Source: Myxococcus stipitatus DSM 14675 (GTDB lineage: Bacteria; Myxococcota; Myxococcia; Myxococcales; Myxococcaceae). From it: a stretch of DNA of 64,000 nt. Every line of letters starts with the position of its first letter. The first letter of the stretch is position 1. This document shows, piece after piece, positions 36,096 through 44,063 of the stretch. The stretch is taken from positions 7,753,501-7,817,500 of the forward strand of contig NC_020126.1 in the NCBI RefSeq assembly GCF_000331735.1. Direction: 5' to 3'. The notes below the pieces were generated by a model. That model ran no database searches. It saw nothing but the letters and a program-made list of their open reading frames with translations, and was not told the origin of the DNA. A program made the position numbers and the translations under genes.

Positions 36096-37588
36096 CGCTC
36101 GACCAGCTTGTCATGCGCAGCGCGGCCCGGAGTCCCGGGGCCATCGCCGTCCGGGGACCGGATGAGACGTACACCTATGGACAGCTCGACGCGGTCGCCA
36201 ACCGGGTGGCGCGCGCGCTCCAAGGACTGGGCGTCCAGCGCGGGGACCGGGTGGGGCTGTGGACGGAGAAGTCCGCGCGCGCGGTGGCGGCGATGCAGGG
36301 CATCTCCCGACTGGGCGCGGCCTATGTCCCGCTGGACCCCTTGAACCCCGCCACCCGGACGCGCCTCATCCTGGAGGACTGCCGCATCGACGTGGTGGTG
36401 ACGAGCGCGTCGCGCGCGGCGGAGCTTCGCAACGGGGGCCTGGAGCGCCTTCGCTTCCTGCTCGTGGATGACACAGGCCCCGCGCCTGGGTGGACAAGCC
36501 TGTCCGGCCTCTCTCCGGAGCCGCTGGCTGGACATGGGCTGGACGACCACGCGCTGGCCTACATCCTCTACACCTCCGGCTCCACGGGGATGCCCAAGGG
36601 CGTGTGCATCAGCCAGCGCAACGCCCTGGCCTTCATCGAGTGGAGCCACGCGCTGCTGGGCACCACGCCGGAGGACCGCTTCAGCAATCACGCGCCGTTC
36701 TTCTTCGACCTCTCGGTGCTGGACCTCTACGCGGCGTTCCTCGGCGGCGCGTCCGTCACGCTCATCCCGGAGGCGCTGGCCTTCGCGCCCAAGAAGCTGG
36801 TGGAGCTGGTGCTGCGCGAGCGGTTCACCGTCTGGTATTCGGTTCCCTCGGCGCTCACGCTGATGATGTTGGAGGGCGGGCTCCTCTCCCACCGGGACCT
36901 GCCCTTCCGCGCCGTGCTGTTCGCGGGAGAGCCCTTCCCCATCCAACACCTCCGCCCCCTGCGCGAGCACCTGGGCGCGGTGCGGTTCTTCAACCTGTAT
37001 GGCCCCACCGAGACGAACGTCTGCACCGCGTACGAAGTGGGCGGAATCGCCCCCGAGCGCACCACCCCGGTCCCCATCGGGAGCGCGAGCTGTGGCAATC
37101 GCGTCTGGTTGGAGCCGGAGGCCGACGCGGACGTGGGGGAGCTCATGGTGGAGGGGCCCACGGTGATGTTGGGCTACTGGGGCCAGGCGCCCCAGGGCGC
37201 ACGTCCCTATGCGACGGGAGACCTCTGCCGCCAGCTCCCGGAGGGAGGCTTCGAGTACCTGGGCCGCCGAGACAACATGCTGAAGGTGCGCGGGCGGCGC
37301 ATCGAGCCGGGTGAAATCGAGGCGGCACTGCTGTCGCATCCCGGGGTCCGCGACGTGGGAGTCGTCACTTCGGAGTCGGGCCTGGAGGCGAGACTGGTCG
37401 CGTTCGTCGTGGCCCATGACGGCCCGCGCCCCACCCTGCTCCAGCTCAAGCAACACTGCGCGGAGCGACTGCCCCGATACATGCTCATCGACGAGCTTCG
37501 CGTCGTGCCCGCGTTGCCCAGAACCCAGAATGGCAAGCTCGACCGGCGCGCGCTCCGCGACCTGGCGCCTCGGAGGGCGCCCGTGTGA
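36092..37588 (+). CDS. Free-standing adenylation enzyme, L-proline-specific (L-prolyl-AMP ligase type)
   Basis: This 498-residue single A domain has YTSGSTGMPKG, LYGPTE, YATGD, and the C-terminal Lys in NGKLDRRAL. There is no fused PCP. The specificity pocket, aligned by eye, is D206-L207-L210-Y-L-A-L-V-C-K, which I recall as the code of the prolyl ligases of pyoluteorin and undecylprodigiosin pathways (PltF, RedM). It should activate L-proline and load it on a carrier protein for oxidation by the upstream dehydrogenase, giving a pyrrole-2-carboxyl starter. The ATG overlaps the dehydrogenase stop (ATGA), so the two are co-translated. No discrete carrier protein gene is visible in the window, which leaves the carrier unknown. 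Confidence 0.92.
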   Translation: MTLDQLVMRSAARSPGAIAVRGPDETYTYGQLDAVANRVARALQGLGVQRGDRVGLWTEKSARAVAAMQGISRLGAAYVPLDPLNPATRTRLILEDCRIDVVVTSASRAAELRNGGLERLRFLLVDDTGPAPGWTSLSGLSPEPLAGHGLDDHALAYILYTSGSTGMPKGVCISQRNALAFIEWSHALLGTTPEDRFSNHAPFFFDLSVLDLYAAFLGGASVTLIPEALAFAPKKLVELVLRERFTVWYSVPSALTLMMLEGGLLSHRDLPFRAVLFAGEPFPIQHLRPLREHLGAVRFFNLYGPTETNVCTAYEVGGIAPERTTPVPIGSASCGNRVWLEPEADADVGELMVEGPTVMLGYWGQAPQGARPYATGDLCRQLPEGGFEYLGRRDNMLKVRGRRIEPGEIEAALLSHPGVRDVGVVTSESGLEARLVAFVVAHDGPRPTLLQLKQHCAERLPRYMLIDELRVVPALPRTQNGKLDRRALRDLAPRRAPV

Positions 37589-37775
37589 CGGCGCTCGTCA
37601 CCGTCGGCCGATGAACTGACGCGAAGCAGAACAGCCTGGGGAGAGGAACTCTCCGCGATTTCCAGTCACGACTTGGGTATGGCGAAAGAACGGCATCAAG
37701 CCTGGTTCCTGGGGAGACATCAGGGCACAGGCGCCCTGCGCCAGAGTGCTCGACGGGGAACGAAGCAGATTCACG

Positions 37776-37781
37776 TATAGT
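37776..37781 (+). promoter_or_regulatory. Possible -10 element upstream of the Zn-knuckle gene
   Basis: TATAGT (5/6 to the consensus) lies 34 bases upstream of the ATG at 37816, in the gap after the prolyl ligase gene. The only -35-like hexamer (TCGACG, 37750-37755) is 20 bases away, which is too far for a good sigma70 promoter. It is listed because the gap otherwise shows no signal. Confidence 0.25.
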
Positions 37782-37815
37782 CGAACAACCTGAGCCGTGC
37801 TACGCCACGGCAAAC

Positions 37816-38487
37816 ATGCCCAGAGCCCGTCGCGTCACCCCCTCCCCCCGAACCACCCGCTCTCATTCAGCGCGCGGCGCTTCCTCGGCGACGCCATCCC
37901 TGGATGAGGCTTTCCAGGCCATCGTACAGGGCGCCGTGGAGGAGTCGTTCGCCTCCCTCGTCTCGGCCATGCGCCGCCTGTCCGAGCGCCTGAGCGGGCA
38001 ACCTCTTCCCCCCATCGCCCGAGCCCCCCAGAAGGCTCCCGCGCCGCCGCCGCCGCCCGAAGTCAAACCCGTCGTCGAGCAGCCCGCGGCCTGCGCTGTC
38101 ATTGGCTGCCGGCAGCCCGTCCGCACCCTCGGGTACTGTTCGGCGCACTACCAGAAGCGTCGGCTGATGGTCTCTACCGGACGGCTCCACGCCGCCTGGG
38201 TGGAGCACGCCACGCCCCACTCCATCCCGGACGTCATCCTCTCCCGCCGCCGTCGCAGCTCGTCGGAGGCCCCCTCGCAGCCCACCGCGCCGGCCCCCGC
38301 CCCCGCGGGGCCTCGTGTGTGGGTTCGCAAGAAGGGCCAGGCCCAGGCCGTCGGCGCTTCGGGCGAAGAGGGAGGCCCGTCCCTCCCCACGCTGCCGCCC
38401 TCCCTGCGCCCGTCGAACTCCGCGGACGTCGGTGACACCGTGAAGCGCTGGGCCGAAGAGTTCCTCGCGAACAAGCGCCGGAACTGA
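37816..38487 (+). CDS. Hypothetical protein with C-x4-C-x9-C-x2-H knuckle, Pro-rich
   Basis: This 223-residue basic protein has no family I can name. Residues 28-62 form a predicted helix. A Pro-rich linker follows (70-90), then a compact candidate metal-binding motif, C93-x4-C98-x9-C108-x2-H111 (CAVIGC, GYCSAHYQKRR), followed by basic residues. Residues ~150-205 are Pro/Ala/Ser-rich and the end is a short helix (DTVKRWAEEFLANKRRN). The knuckle with an adjacent basic patch suggests nucleic-acid binding. It is 227 bases downstream of the starter operon and ends in a strong hairpin, so it is probably its own transcription unit rather than part of the pathway. ATG 37816 is the first start in frame. 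Confidence 0.8.
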   Translation: MPRARRVTPSPRTTRSHSARGASSATPSLDEAFQAIVQGAVEESFASLVSAMRRLSERLSGQPLPPIARAPQKAPAPPPPPEVKPVVEQPAACAVIGCRQPVRTLGYCSAHYQKRRLMVSTGRLHAAWVEHATPHSIPDVILSRRRRSSSEAPSQPTAPAPAPAGPRVWVRKKGQAQAVGASGEEGGPSLPTLPPSLRPSNSADVGDTVKRWAEEFLANKRRN

Positions 38488-38498
38488 CCGCTACAAAC

Positions 38499-38569
38499 AA
38501 CCCCGCGCTGGCCTCGAGCGCGCGTCCCTCGCGAAGGCGAAGCGGGACGCCCGAGGACGGCGCGGGGTT
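38499..38569. terminator. Long bidirectional hairpin between convergent genes
   Basis: Outer arms AACCCCGCGC (38499-38508) and GCGCGGGGTT (38560-38569) pair perfectly. Inside them CCTCG (38512-38516) pairs with CGAGG (38552-38556), and GCGTCCC (38522-38528) pairs with GGGACGC (38544-38550). The structure is symmetric, lies between two convergent stops (38487 and 38630), and has A-rich or T-containing flanks on both sides, so it likely terminates both transcripts. Confidence 0.8.
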
Positions 38570-38629
38570 CGTGTGTGAGCCGTCCGACTCACGGCCACCC
38601 CGCGACGCCCGCCTCGAGGCACGACGACT

Positions 38630-38890
38630 TCAGTTCGCGTCGCAGCTGAAGCTGTTCTCTTCCCACTTCCCGCAGGCCGTGGGCAGCTCACACACCTGGT
38701 AGAGACACGTTTCGGAGACATAGCTGCAGCAGGTGATCTTCAGCTGCGGGTCCCCACCACAGCTCTGCCGCTTGGCGCCCTTGTGCGTCGCGGGAGCCTC
38801 CACCACACCACAACCCTCACCCTCATCATTGTCGCTACCACAGGCAGACAACAGGGGAACCGCGAGAAGCATGAAAATGATTTTGCGCAT
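38630..38890 (-). CDS. Small Cys-rich lipoprotein
   Basis: This 86-residue protein starts MRKIIFMLLAVPLLSAC: a charged start, a hydrophobic stretch and the lipobox LSAC, so Cys17 should be lipidated. The mature part starts with acidic residues (GSDNDEGEG) and carries many further cysteines, including a CC pair, which suggests a disulfide-rich surface or periplasmic domain. Asp/Asn near +2 gives no firm sorting prediction for this group. No function is assigned. A longer frame exists upstream, but the lipoprotein signal fixes the start at 38890. No clear Shine-Dalgarno is present. It converges with the Zn-knuckle gene at a shared terminator. Confidence 0.78.
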   Translation of the reverse strand: MRKIIFMLLAVPLLSACGSDNDEGEGCGVVEAPATHKGAKRQSCGGDPQLKITCCSYVSETCLYQVCELPTACGKWEENSFSCDAN

Positions 38891-39443
38891 GCCCGGAGGA
38901 GAACATGACCCATACACACGGCACAACAGAACAGGAGTGAAAGCAATCAATCCGAAAGCATCCGCCGCGCGCTGAAACAGTTTGTTGCAACGCGAGGGCA
39001 GGTGCAGCAGCACACGCGCCACCCTCAGGGCGGCCGCCCCCTTGCTCACCCGAGCCGGAAGCCACGCCGCTCCATCGCGAGCGGCCTCCCCGGTGAGCCC
39101 CTCCCCACCGTTTCCCCTCTGAAAACCCGGTGCCCCTTGACAATCCCGGGCACCAATCGCACGATTCAATCAGTCGATTGAACCCATCGAAGTGCCCCCC
39201 GGGAGGCACGGGACGCCCCGTGCCCCGAGGGGATTCGCATCCAGGCTCGAGAGCCCCAGGACCTCCCTGGGCCCGCATGAGACCTGCACCGTCGAGGCTC
39301 GCCTCCGCGCCGCTCGCGCAACGCCACTCGTCTGTCTTTGATTCGGCTCGAATCCCATCGCATCTGTTTATTCGGGATGCGATGACAGAAATAAAAGGCC
39401 GGGGTGTTCGAGCTGGCAATCCCTCACACGGAGGCAGCACCAC
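38891..39443. other. Divergent intergenic region, no gene seen
   Basis: These 553 bases lie between the lipoprotein start and the exported hydrolase start. Open frames here lack plausible protein character. The region contains an inverted repeat GGTGCCC/GGGCACC (39129-39135, 39148-39154) with a perfect TTGACA in its loop (39137-39142), but no good -10 at the right distance, and a second 18-base inverted repeat listed separately. The 60 bases before 39444 are relatively A/T-rich (aaataaaag near 39390). Confidence 0.5.
39165..39182. promoter_or_regulatory. 18-base inverted repeat, candidate operator
   Basis: TTCAATC-AGTC-GATTGAA is a perfect 7+7 inverted repeat with a four-base centre, in the divergent gap upstream of the hydrolase and the lipoprotein. 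Its A/T-rich half-sites stand out against the GC-rich surroundings. Size and symmetry resemble operators of dimeric repressors such as TetR-family proteins, but no such regulator is adjacent. Confidence 0.4.
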
Positions 39444-40784
39444 ATGAGCGTCACCCTGAACCGTCGTTCCTTGCTGCACGCGGGCCTGGGCATCACTGGA
39501 GGCCTCGCGCTGCTGCGCACTCCGGCCGCCCAGGCGGCCCTCGCCCAGGTCACCTCGACGCCTGGCCAGGCGTCACCGCCACAGCGTCCCTGGTACGAGC
39601 TGGGCCTGCTCGCGGACCCGGTCATGGAGAACCAGCTCCTGCACTTCCTGGCCGCCACCTACAGCGCCCAGGCGGACATCGGCGAGGTGCTGGACACGGC
39701 CAGCCGCATCTCCATCGACGATGACTGGAGCTGGCCCACCGAGTGGGTCCGCACCGCGGACCGCGTGCGCGCCATGGGCGACGCGAGCTTCACGCGCAAC
39801 CACACCCGCAGCGCCGGCAAGGCCTACCTGCGGGCGGCCAACTACTACCGGGCCGCGCTCATCCACCACCCGGACCCCCACCACGCCAGCGTGCTGGAGA
39901 CGGGGCGCAAGTCGGTGGTGACGTACGAGAAGGCCCTGCACCTGTTGAGGATTCCCGCCACGCCGATCCGGATTCCCTACGAGAACACGACGCTCCCCGG
40001 CTACTTCTTCCGCTCCCCTTGCGCACGCAGCAGCGCGCCCCTGCTCATCTTCCAGCAGGGCCGCGACGCGTTCCCCGAGGAGTCGAAGTACGTGATTGAT
40101 GACGCGCTGGAGCGGGGCTACCACTGCCTCATCGTCCACGCGCCCGGTCAGGGCATGGCCATCCGCGAGCAGAACCTGCCCTTCCGTCCGGACTGGGAGA
40201 AGGTCATCACCCCGGTCATCAACTTCGCGGTGCGCATCGCCGGCGTGGACGCGCGGAGGCTGGCGGTGCTGGGCTGGAGCATGGGTGGGGCGCTCGTCCC
40301 GCGCGCCGCCGCGTTCGAGCACCGCATCAAGCTGCTCATCCCCAACCCCGGCGTCCTCAACTGGGGCAAGTCCAGCTTCGACCAGTTCAACGCCTACTTC
40401 CCGGAGATGATGCGCCTGTTGGACACGGACCCGGCGGCGTTCGACGCGGCGATGTACCAGCTGATGACGCAGGTGTTCCTGTACCGCTGGTACATGCGCG
40501 ACTCCATGAACAAGCACGGCGCGACGTCACCGTCGGACCTGATGTTCAAGCTGCGCGAGTTCAACGAGCCCATCGTCCACCGCATCCGCGCCCGCACGCT
40601 CGTCATGGACGGCACCGCGGAGGCGTACTCGGGAGGCCAGGCGAAACAGCTCTATGACGCGCTGACGTGCCCGAAGGACTACATGCTCTTCACGGAGGAG
40701 GACACCGGGCTCCTGCACTGCCAGGAAGCGGCCCAGGCGGTCGCCAACCACCGCATGTTCGACTGGTTCGACGAGAACATCTGA
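39444..40784 (+). CDS. Tat-exported alpha/beta hydrolase
   Basis: This 446-residue protein begins with a twin-arginine signal (NRRSLLHAGLGITGGLALL, then AxA-type sites near 30-34). The catalytic fold follows, with the nucleophile elbow GWSMGG (Ser279), oxyanion-side segment LLIFQQGRDAF, acid region near MDGTAE, and a C-terminal His in DTGLLHCQEA. The long helical region before the hydrolase core (~50-170) resembles the cap of FrsA/dihydropseudooxynicotine-hydrolase-like enzymes. It is thus a periplasmic or secreted hydrolase of unknown substrate. ACGGAGG lies 9 bases upstream of the ATG. It is monocistronic, ending in a hairpin terminator. Confidence 0.88.
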   Translation: MSVTLNRRSLLHAGLGITGGLALLRTPAAQAALAQVTSTPGQASPPQRPWYELGLLADPVMENQLLHFLAATYSAQADIGEVLDTASRISIDDDWSWPTEWVRTADRVRAMGDASFTRNHTRSAGKAYLRAANYYRAALIHHPDPHHASVLETGRKSVVTYEKALHLLRIPATPIRIPYENTTLPGYFFRSPCARSSAPLLIFQQGRDAFPEESKYVIDDALERGYHCLIVHAPGQGMAIREQNLPFRPDWEKVITPVINFAVRIAGVDARRLAVLGWSMGGALVPRAAAFEHRIKLLIPNPGVLNWGKSSFDQFNAYFPEMMRLLDTDPAAFDAAMYQLMTQVFLYRWYMRDSMNKHGATSPSDLMFKLREFNEPIVHRIRARTLVMDGTAEAYSGGQAKQLYDALTCPKDYMLFTEEDTGLLHCQEAAQAVANHRMFDWFDENI

Positions 40785-40797
40785 GTCGCGACACCCC

Positions 40798-40832
40798 GTG
40801 GCGCCGGGCCAGGAACAGCGGCCCGGCGTCAC
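40798..40832. terminator. 13-bp bidirectional hairpin terminator
   Basis: GTGGCGCCGGGCC (40798-40810) pairs with GGCCCGGCGTCAC (40820-40832) with one G-T wobble and a 9-base loop. It lies between the convergent stops of the hydrolase (40784) and the outer-membrane protein (40843). No T-tract follows. Confidence 0.8.
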
Positions 40833-40842
40833 GAGCGCGAGA

Positions 40843-41574
40843 CTAGAAGCGCATCTGCATCCGCACGCCGCCGTACACCCAGGAGTGCATCGCCTTCTCC
40901 TCGATGTCCTCCGACTCATCCCGCTCGTTGCCACCGGACTCACCCGAGATGGAGACGGTGGAGTACTGGCCCAGCGTGTACGTCAGGTAGGGGCCCACGG
41001 AGAACGCGGGCGTGATGCGGAAGTCGAGGCCGCCCTGGGCGGAGACGAACTCCAGGCCCTTGACGCTGGCCGTCGCCTCGACGTCCGTGTTCCCCACGGT
41101 GGCGGAGGTGGTCTGGCTGGCGATTTCGTAGCCGATGCCCAGACCGACCCAGGGGTCGATCTTCGGGGTCGCCTGGAAGTGATAGGCGACATTGGCGCCA
41201 AAGCGGAGCTGGCTCGCGCTGCAGTCCACCTGGTCGGGACAGTCATCCTTCAGCGAGAGGATGCCGTACTGGAAGTACGCGCCCACATAGATGTTCGGGT
41301 TGAAGAAGTAGCCCGCCTCCACCTGCAACGGGATGGCGGCCGAGAAGGTGTCGCTGACCTTGTTGCTGGCCGAGGCGCTCTCCTCGCTCGTGAACTTGCC
41401 GAACGGAATGCCCAGGCCCGCGCGCAGGCCCAGCGCGAAGCCACCGCCCTCCGAAGACTCGCCGCTGTCGTCCGAGTAGCCCGAGTCGGTGTCCTCACCG
41501 TCCTGGGCCAGGGCAGGCGACGCGGCGAGAGCGAAAGACAGGGAGCACAACATCCACTGCGTGCGGCTTTTCAT
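40843..41574 (-). CDS. Outer-membrane beta-barrel protein
   Basis: This 243-residue protein has a signal peptide (MKSRTQWMLCSLSFALAASPALA, cleavage after ALA), then a short acidic, low-complexity stretch (DGEDTDSGYSDDSGESSEGG), then alternating beta strands with aromatic girdles (ALGLRAGLGIPFG, YVGAYFQYGI, FGANVAYHF, WVGLGIGYEI, SVGPYLTYTLGQY, WVYGGVRMQMRF). It ends in Phe, the usual outer-membrane assembly signal. This suits an eight-stranded OmpA/OmpW-sized barrel. Function is not evident. The start at 41574 is chosen because it begins the signal peptide; the frame continues upstream to 41619. The gene may have its own promoter in the 168-base gap before it. Confidence 0.85.
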   Translation of the reverse strand: MKSRTQWMLCSLSFALAASPALAQDGEDTDSGYSDDSGESSEGGGFALGLRAGLGIPFGKFTSEESASASNKVSDTFSAAIPLQVEAGYFFNPNIYVGAYFQYGILSLKDDCPDQVDCSASQLRFGANVAYHFQATPKIDPWVGLGIGYEIASQTTSATVGNTDVEATASVKGLEFVSAQGGLDFRITPAFSVGPYLTYTLGQYSTVSISGESGGNERDESEDIEEKAMHSWVYGGVRMQMRF

Positions 41575-41742
41575 GAAGGAAGTCCCACGAAGAAACGAGT
41601 TGAACGCCCACACCCTCAAGGTGTCGGTCGTGCATTAAGACGCGGGACCCCGTCAGTTATTCAACAGGGGGCATGACTTCCCGACCTGGGGCCGCCCAGA
41701 CCCAGCCTTTGAATATCTCGGGCTCGGGGGGACTTGTTTCAC

Positions 41743-42819
41743 TCAGGGAGCGACGAAGTTCTTCCAGCCGCGCAGGTAGCCCACGAAGCCCGGTGACGCA
41801 CCGCCCTGGAGCAGGACGTCCTCGGAGACAGGCGCGAGGTGGAGGTCCTCGCCTCGGTGGATGCGCTGGGGCCAGTCGTGGTTGGCGATGGCGCCACGTC
41901 CCAGGGCCACGGCGTCCGCGCCTCGCGCGAGCTGGGCCTCCGCGTCCTCTCGCGTCCAGATGGCACCCGCCACGACGATCTTCACCCGCGACGGCAGCGC
42001 GCGACGGAACAGCGTCACGGCATGTTCCTGGGGGCGCTTCAGGGTGTTGAGCGCGGCGCGCCACAAGGACAGGTGGAGGACATCCATGCCCGCGTCCGCG
42101 AGCATCCGGGCGACCTCCAGGTTCTCATCGAGGTCCAACCCCTTCGCCTGGCCGTAGTCCTCCGGAGAGATGCGCACGGCGAGGACCCGGGACGGCACGG
42201 CGCGGCGCACCGCGGTCAGCGTCTCGCGCAGGAGCCGTGAGCGGTTCTCGAGCGAGCCGCCCCACGTGTCCTCGCGCTGGTTGTAGACGGTGCTCAGGAA
42301 CTGGGACAGCACGTAGCCATGCGCGCCATGGAGCTCCACGCCGTCGAAGCCCGCCTGGTCGCATCGCCTGGCCGCGCTCGCGAAGGCGTCGATGGTGGAG
42401 AGGATGTCCTCCTCCGTCGCCGCGCGGCACTGACTGCGCTCGTCGCGGTGGGCGCTCGGGCCCCAGCACTCGAGCCCGCTGACCGCGGGGTCCGCGCGCA
42501 GCCCGCCGTGGAAGAGCTGGGCGGACAGCAGCGCTCCGTCCTGATGAATCGCCTTCGCCAGACGCGTCAGGCCCGGGAGCATCGCGTCATCGTGGACGCC
42601 CAGCTCGCCGGGCCAGGCCTTGCCGTCCTGCTTCACGTGCGCGGCGCAGGTCTCCACCAGGCCGAAGCCTCCCGCCGCGCGCCGGGACAAGAAGCGCAGC
42701 TCGTCGTCGGACAGCGTGCCGTCGGTGTGGCTCTGCATGTTCGTCAGCGGCGCCAGCCAGATGCGGTTGCGCGCGACGACACCCTCGCGAAGCTCCAGCG
42801 GTTCGAAAAGTCCTGCCAT
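41743..42819 (-). CDS. Old-yellow-enzyme family NADH:flavin oxidoreductase
   Basis: This 358-residue TIM-barrel flavoprotein has the family landmarks: FEPLELREGVVARNRIWLAPL at the start, an AQLFHGG strand, the HGAHGYVLSQFLS segment, then a DTWGGSLENRSRLLRE segment for FMN binding, and the C-terminal phosphate-binding strand (ADAVALGRGAIANHDWP). Such enzymes reduce activated C=C bonds. It is the last gene of the lipid-synthase operon, 126 bases after the desaturase stop, so it may reduce an enone or enal in that product. ATG 42819 has GGGAG about 10 bases upstream and fits the family's N-terminus; an upstream in-frame extension to 42924 does not. Confidence 0.9.
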   Translation of the reverse strand: MAGLFEPLELREGVVARNRIWLAPLTNMQSHTDGTLSDDELRFLSRRAAGGFGLVETCAAHVKQDGKAWPGELGVHDDAMLPGLTRLAKAIHQDGALLSAQLFHGGLRADPAVSGLECWGPSAHRDERSQCRAATEEDILSTIDAFASAARRCDQAGFDGVELHGAHGYVLSQFLSTVYNQREDTWGGSLENRSRLLRETLTAVRRAVPSRVLAVRISPEDYGQAKGLDLDENLEVARMLADAGMDVLHLSLWRAALNTLKRPQEHAVTLFRRALPSRVKIVVAGAIWTREDAEAQLARGADAVALGRGAIANHDWPQRIHRGEDLHLAPVSEDVLLQGGASPGFVGYLRGWKNFVAP

Positions 42820-42945
42820 GGCGAGCGACTCCCGCGACGAGGGCACGAGGGGGCGTGCGCCCCTCGGCCCCTGCATGGCATGAGTCGTCACGTCGGTGAA
42901 GGTGATTCGCTTCGTCAACGCCACCGACGCGACATCCGCCCCCGC

Positions 42946-44040
42946 TCAGGAGGCGAGCGGACCCGAGGCCTCGAGCCGCTTGCGGAGCTCCTCGATGGTC
43001 ACCGACGGCGAGCCATCGCGGCCCACCAGCGTCGACCCGTCCGTGGGTGAATACAGCGCCGGGCGCGAGTACAGCGTGCGCAAGGCGTGGAGGTGGGGAT
43101 AGACGAGCGAGACCTCGGGCCTGATTTCGCGCAGGTGCTTGCGCAGGAGCGGCGCGAAGCGAGGACTCATCGCCGGGAAGATGTGGTGCTCCTGGTGATA
43201 GCTGAAGTTGAGGTGCGCCCAGTTCATCAGCGGGTGGGTCTCCACGCTCGCCGTGTTCACGAAGGGATTGTCGCTGTCCTCGGAGGCGCCCAGGAGCCAG
43301 TGGTTCGTGGCGATGTAGATCATCAGGGTGATGTTCGCGACGACCATCGGGATGAGGATGGCGTAGAGCGCGCCCCTGGGCCCCATGGCCCACCCCAACG
43401 CGCCCCACCCCACCGCGAGCAGCAGCGTGAAGACGCGCTCCTTCAGACGGTTCATGCGCACGTGCTGGAGGTGGGGTTGGTTGATGTGATGCCAGAGGAA
43501 GGCCTGCCCCTGCCCGGTGAAGAAGAAGCTGAAGCTGACGTAGCTGAGCCACGTCCCGGAGCCCGGCGATATCGCGTGGAACAAGCGGGCGAACCACTGG
43601 GTGCGCAAGTCGGGTTGGCGCGGGAGGATGTCCGGGTCCCGGTCGAAGATGTTCGCCGCGCTGTGGTGTGCCTGGACATGCCAGGCCCGCCAGTTGCCCG
43701 GCGTCACGAGGAAGGGACTGAAGCCCGCCCAGCCGATGACGTCTTCCCAGAACCGGCTGCGGAAGACGGAGTGGTGGAGTGCCTCGTGGGCCGCCAGCCC
43801 CACGCAGGTCACCATCTGCCCCAACACGAAGGCGATGACGAGGCTGGCCCACCAGGGCAGTCCGCCCCACGCCACCCACGCCATGCCGCCCAGGATGAGC
43901 GGCACCAGCGCCAACGCGATGACGCCCCGGTGGGCTTGAGGTTCGAAGGATGCGGGAGGCAGCACCCGGCGCAGCTCCGCGCGCAGGTGCTTGGGGTCCT
44001 CGATGGGCACTGGGACTGTCGACAATGCAGTGGAGTTCAT
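42946..44040 (-). CDS. Membrane fatty acid desaturase
   Basis: This 364-residue integral membrane protein has three histidine boxes: H85EALHH90, H121VQAHH126 and H282QEHH286. Further histidines near HH185 and H247 fit the diiron site. Hydrophobic segments lie at ~38-58, 62-84, ~160-185 and 203-245, the usual four-helix arrangement. It inserts double bonds or hydroxylates acyl chains with O2. It begins 23 bases after the large iterative synthase, with GAGGGAA before the ATG, so it is co-transcribed with it and probably modifies its acyl product. The start at 44040 is preferred to the longer frame (44112), which overlaps the synthase. Confidence 0.9.
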   Translation of the reverse strand: MNSTALSTVPVPIEDPKHLRAELRRVLPPASFEPQAHRGVIALALVPLILGGMAWVAWGGLPWWASLVIAFVLGQMVTCVGLAAHEALHHSVFRSRFWEDVIGWAGFSPFLVTPGNWRAWHVQAHHSAANIFDRDPDILPRQPDLRTQWFARLFHAISPGSGTWLSYVSFSFFFTGQGQAFLWHHINQPHLQHVRMNRLKERVFTLLLAVGWGALGWAMGPRGALYAILIPMVVANITLMIYIATNHWLLGASEDSDNPFVNTASVETHPLMNWAHLNFSYHQEHHIFPAMSPRFAPLLRKHLREIRPEVSLVYPHLHALRTLYSRPALYSPTDGSTLVGRDGSPSVTIEELRKRLEASGPLAS

Positions 44041-44063
44041 TGTGTTCCCTCGAGACAGTGGGT

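Noticed and set aside
38891-39443. Perfect TTGACA at 39137-39142 as a promoter for the hydrolase
   Set aside because: No acceptable -10 hexamer occurs 16-18 bases downstream; the nearest A/T-rich match is too far.
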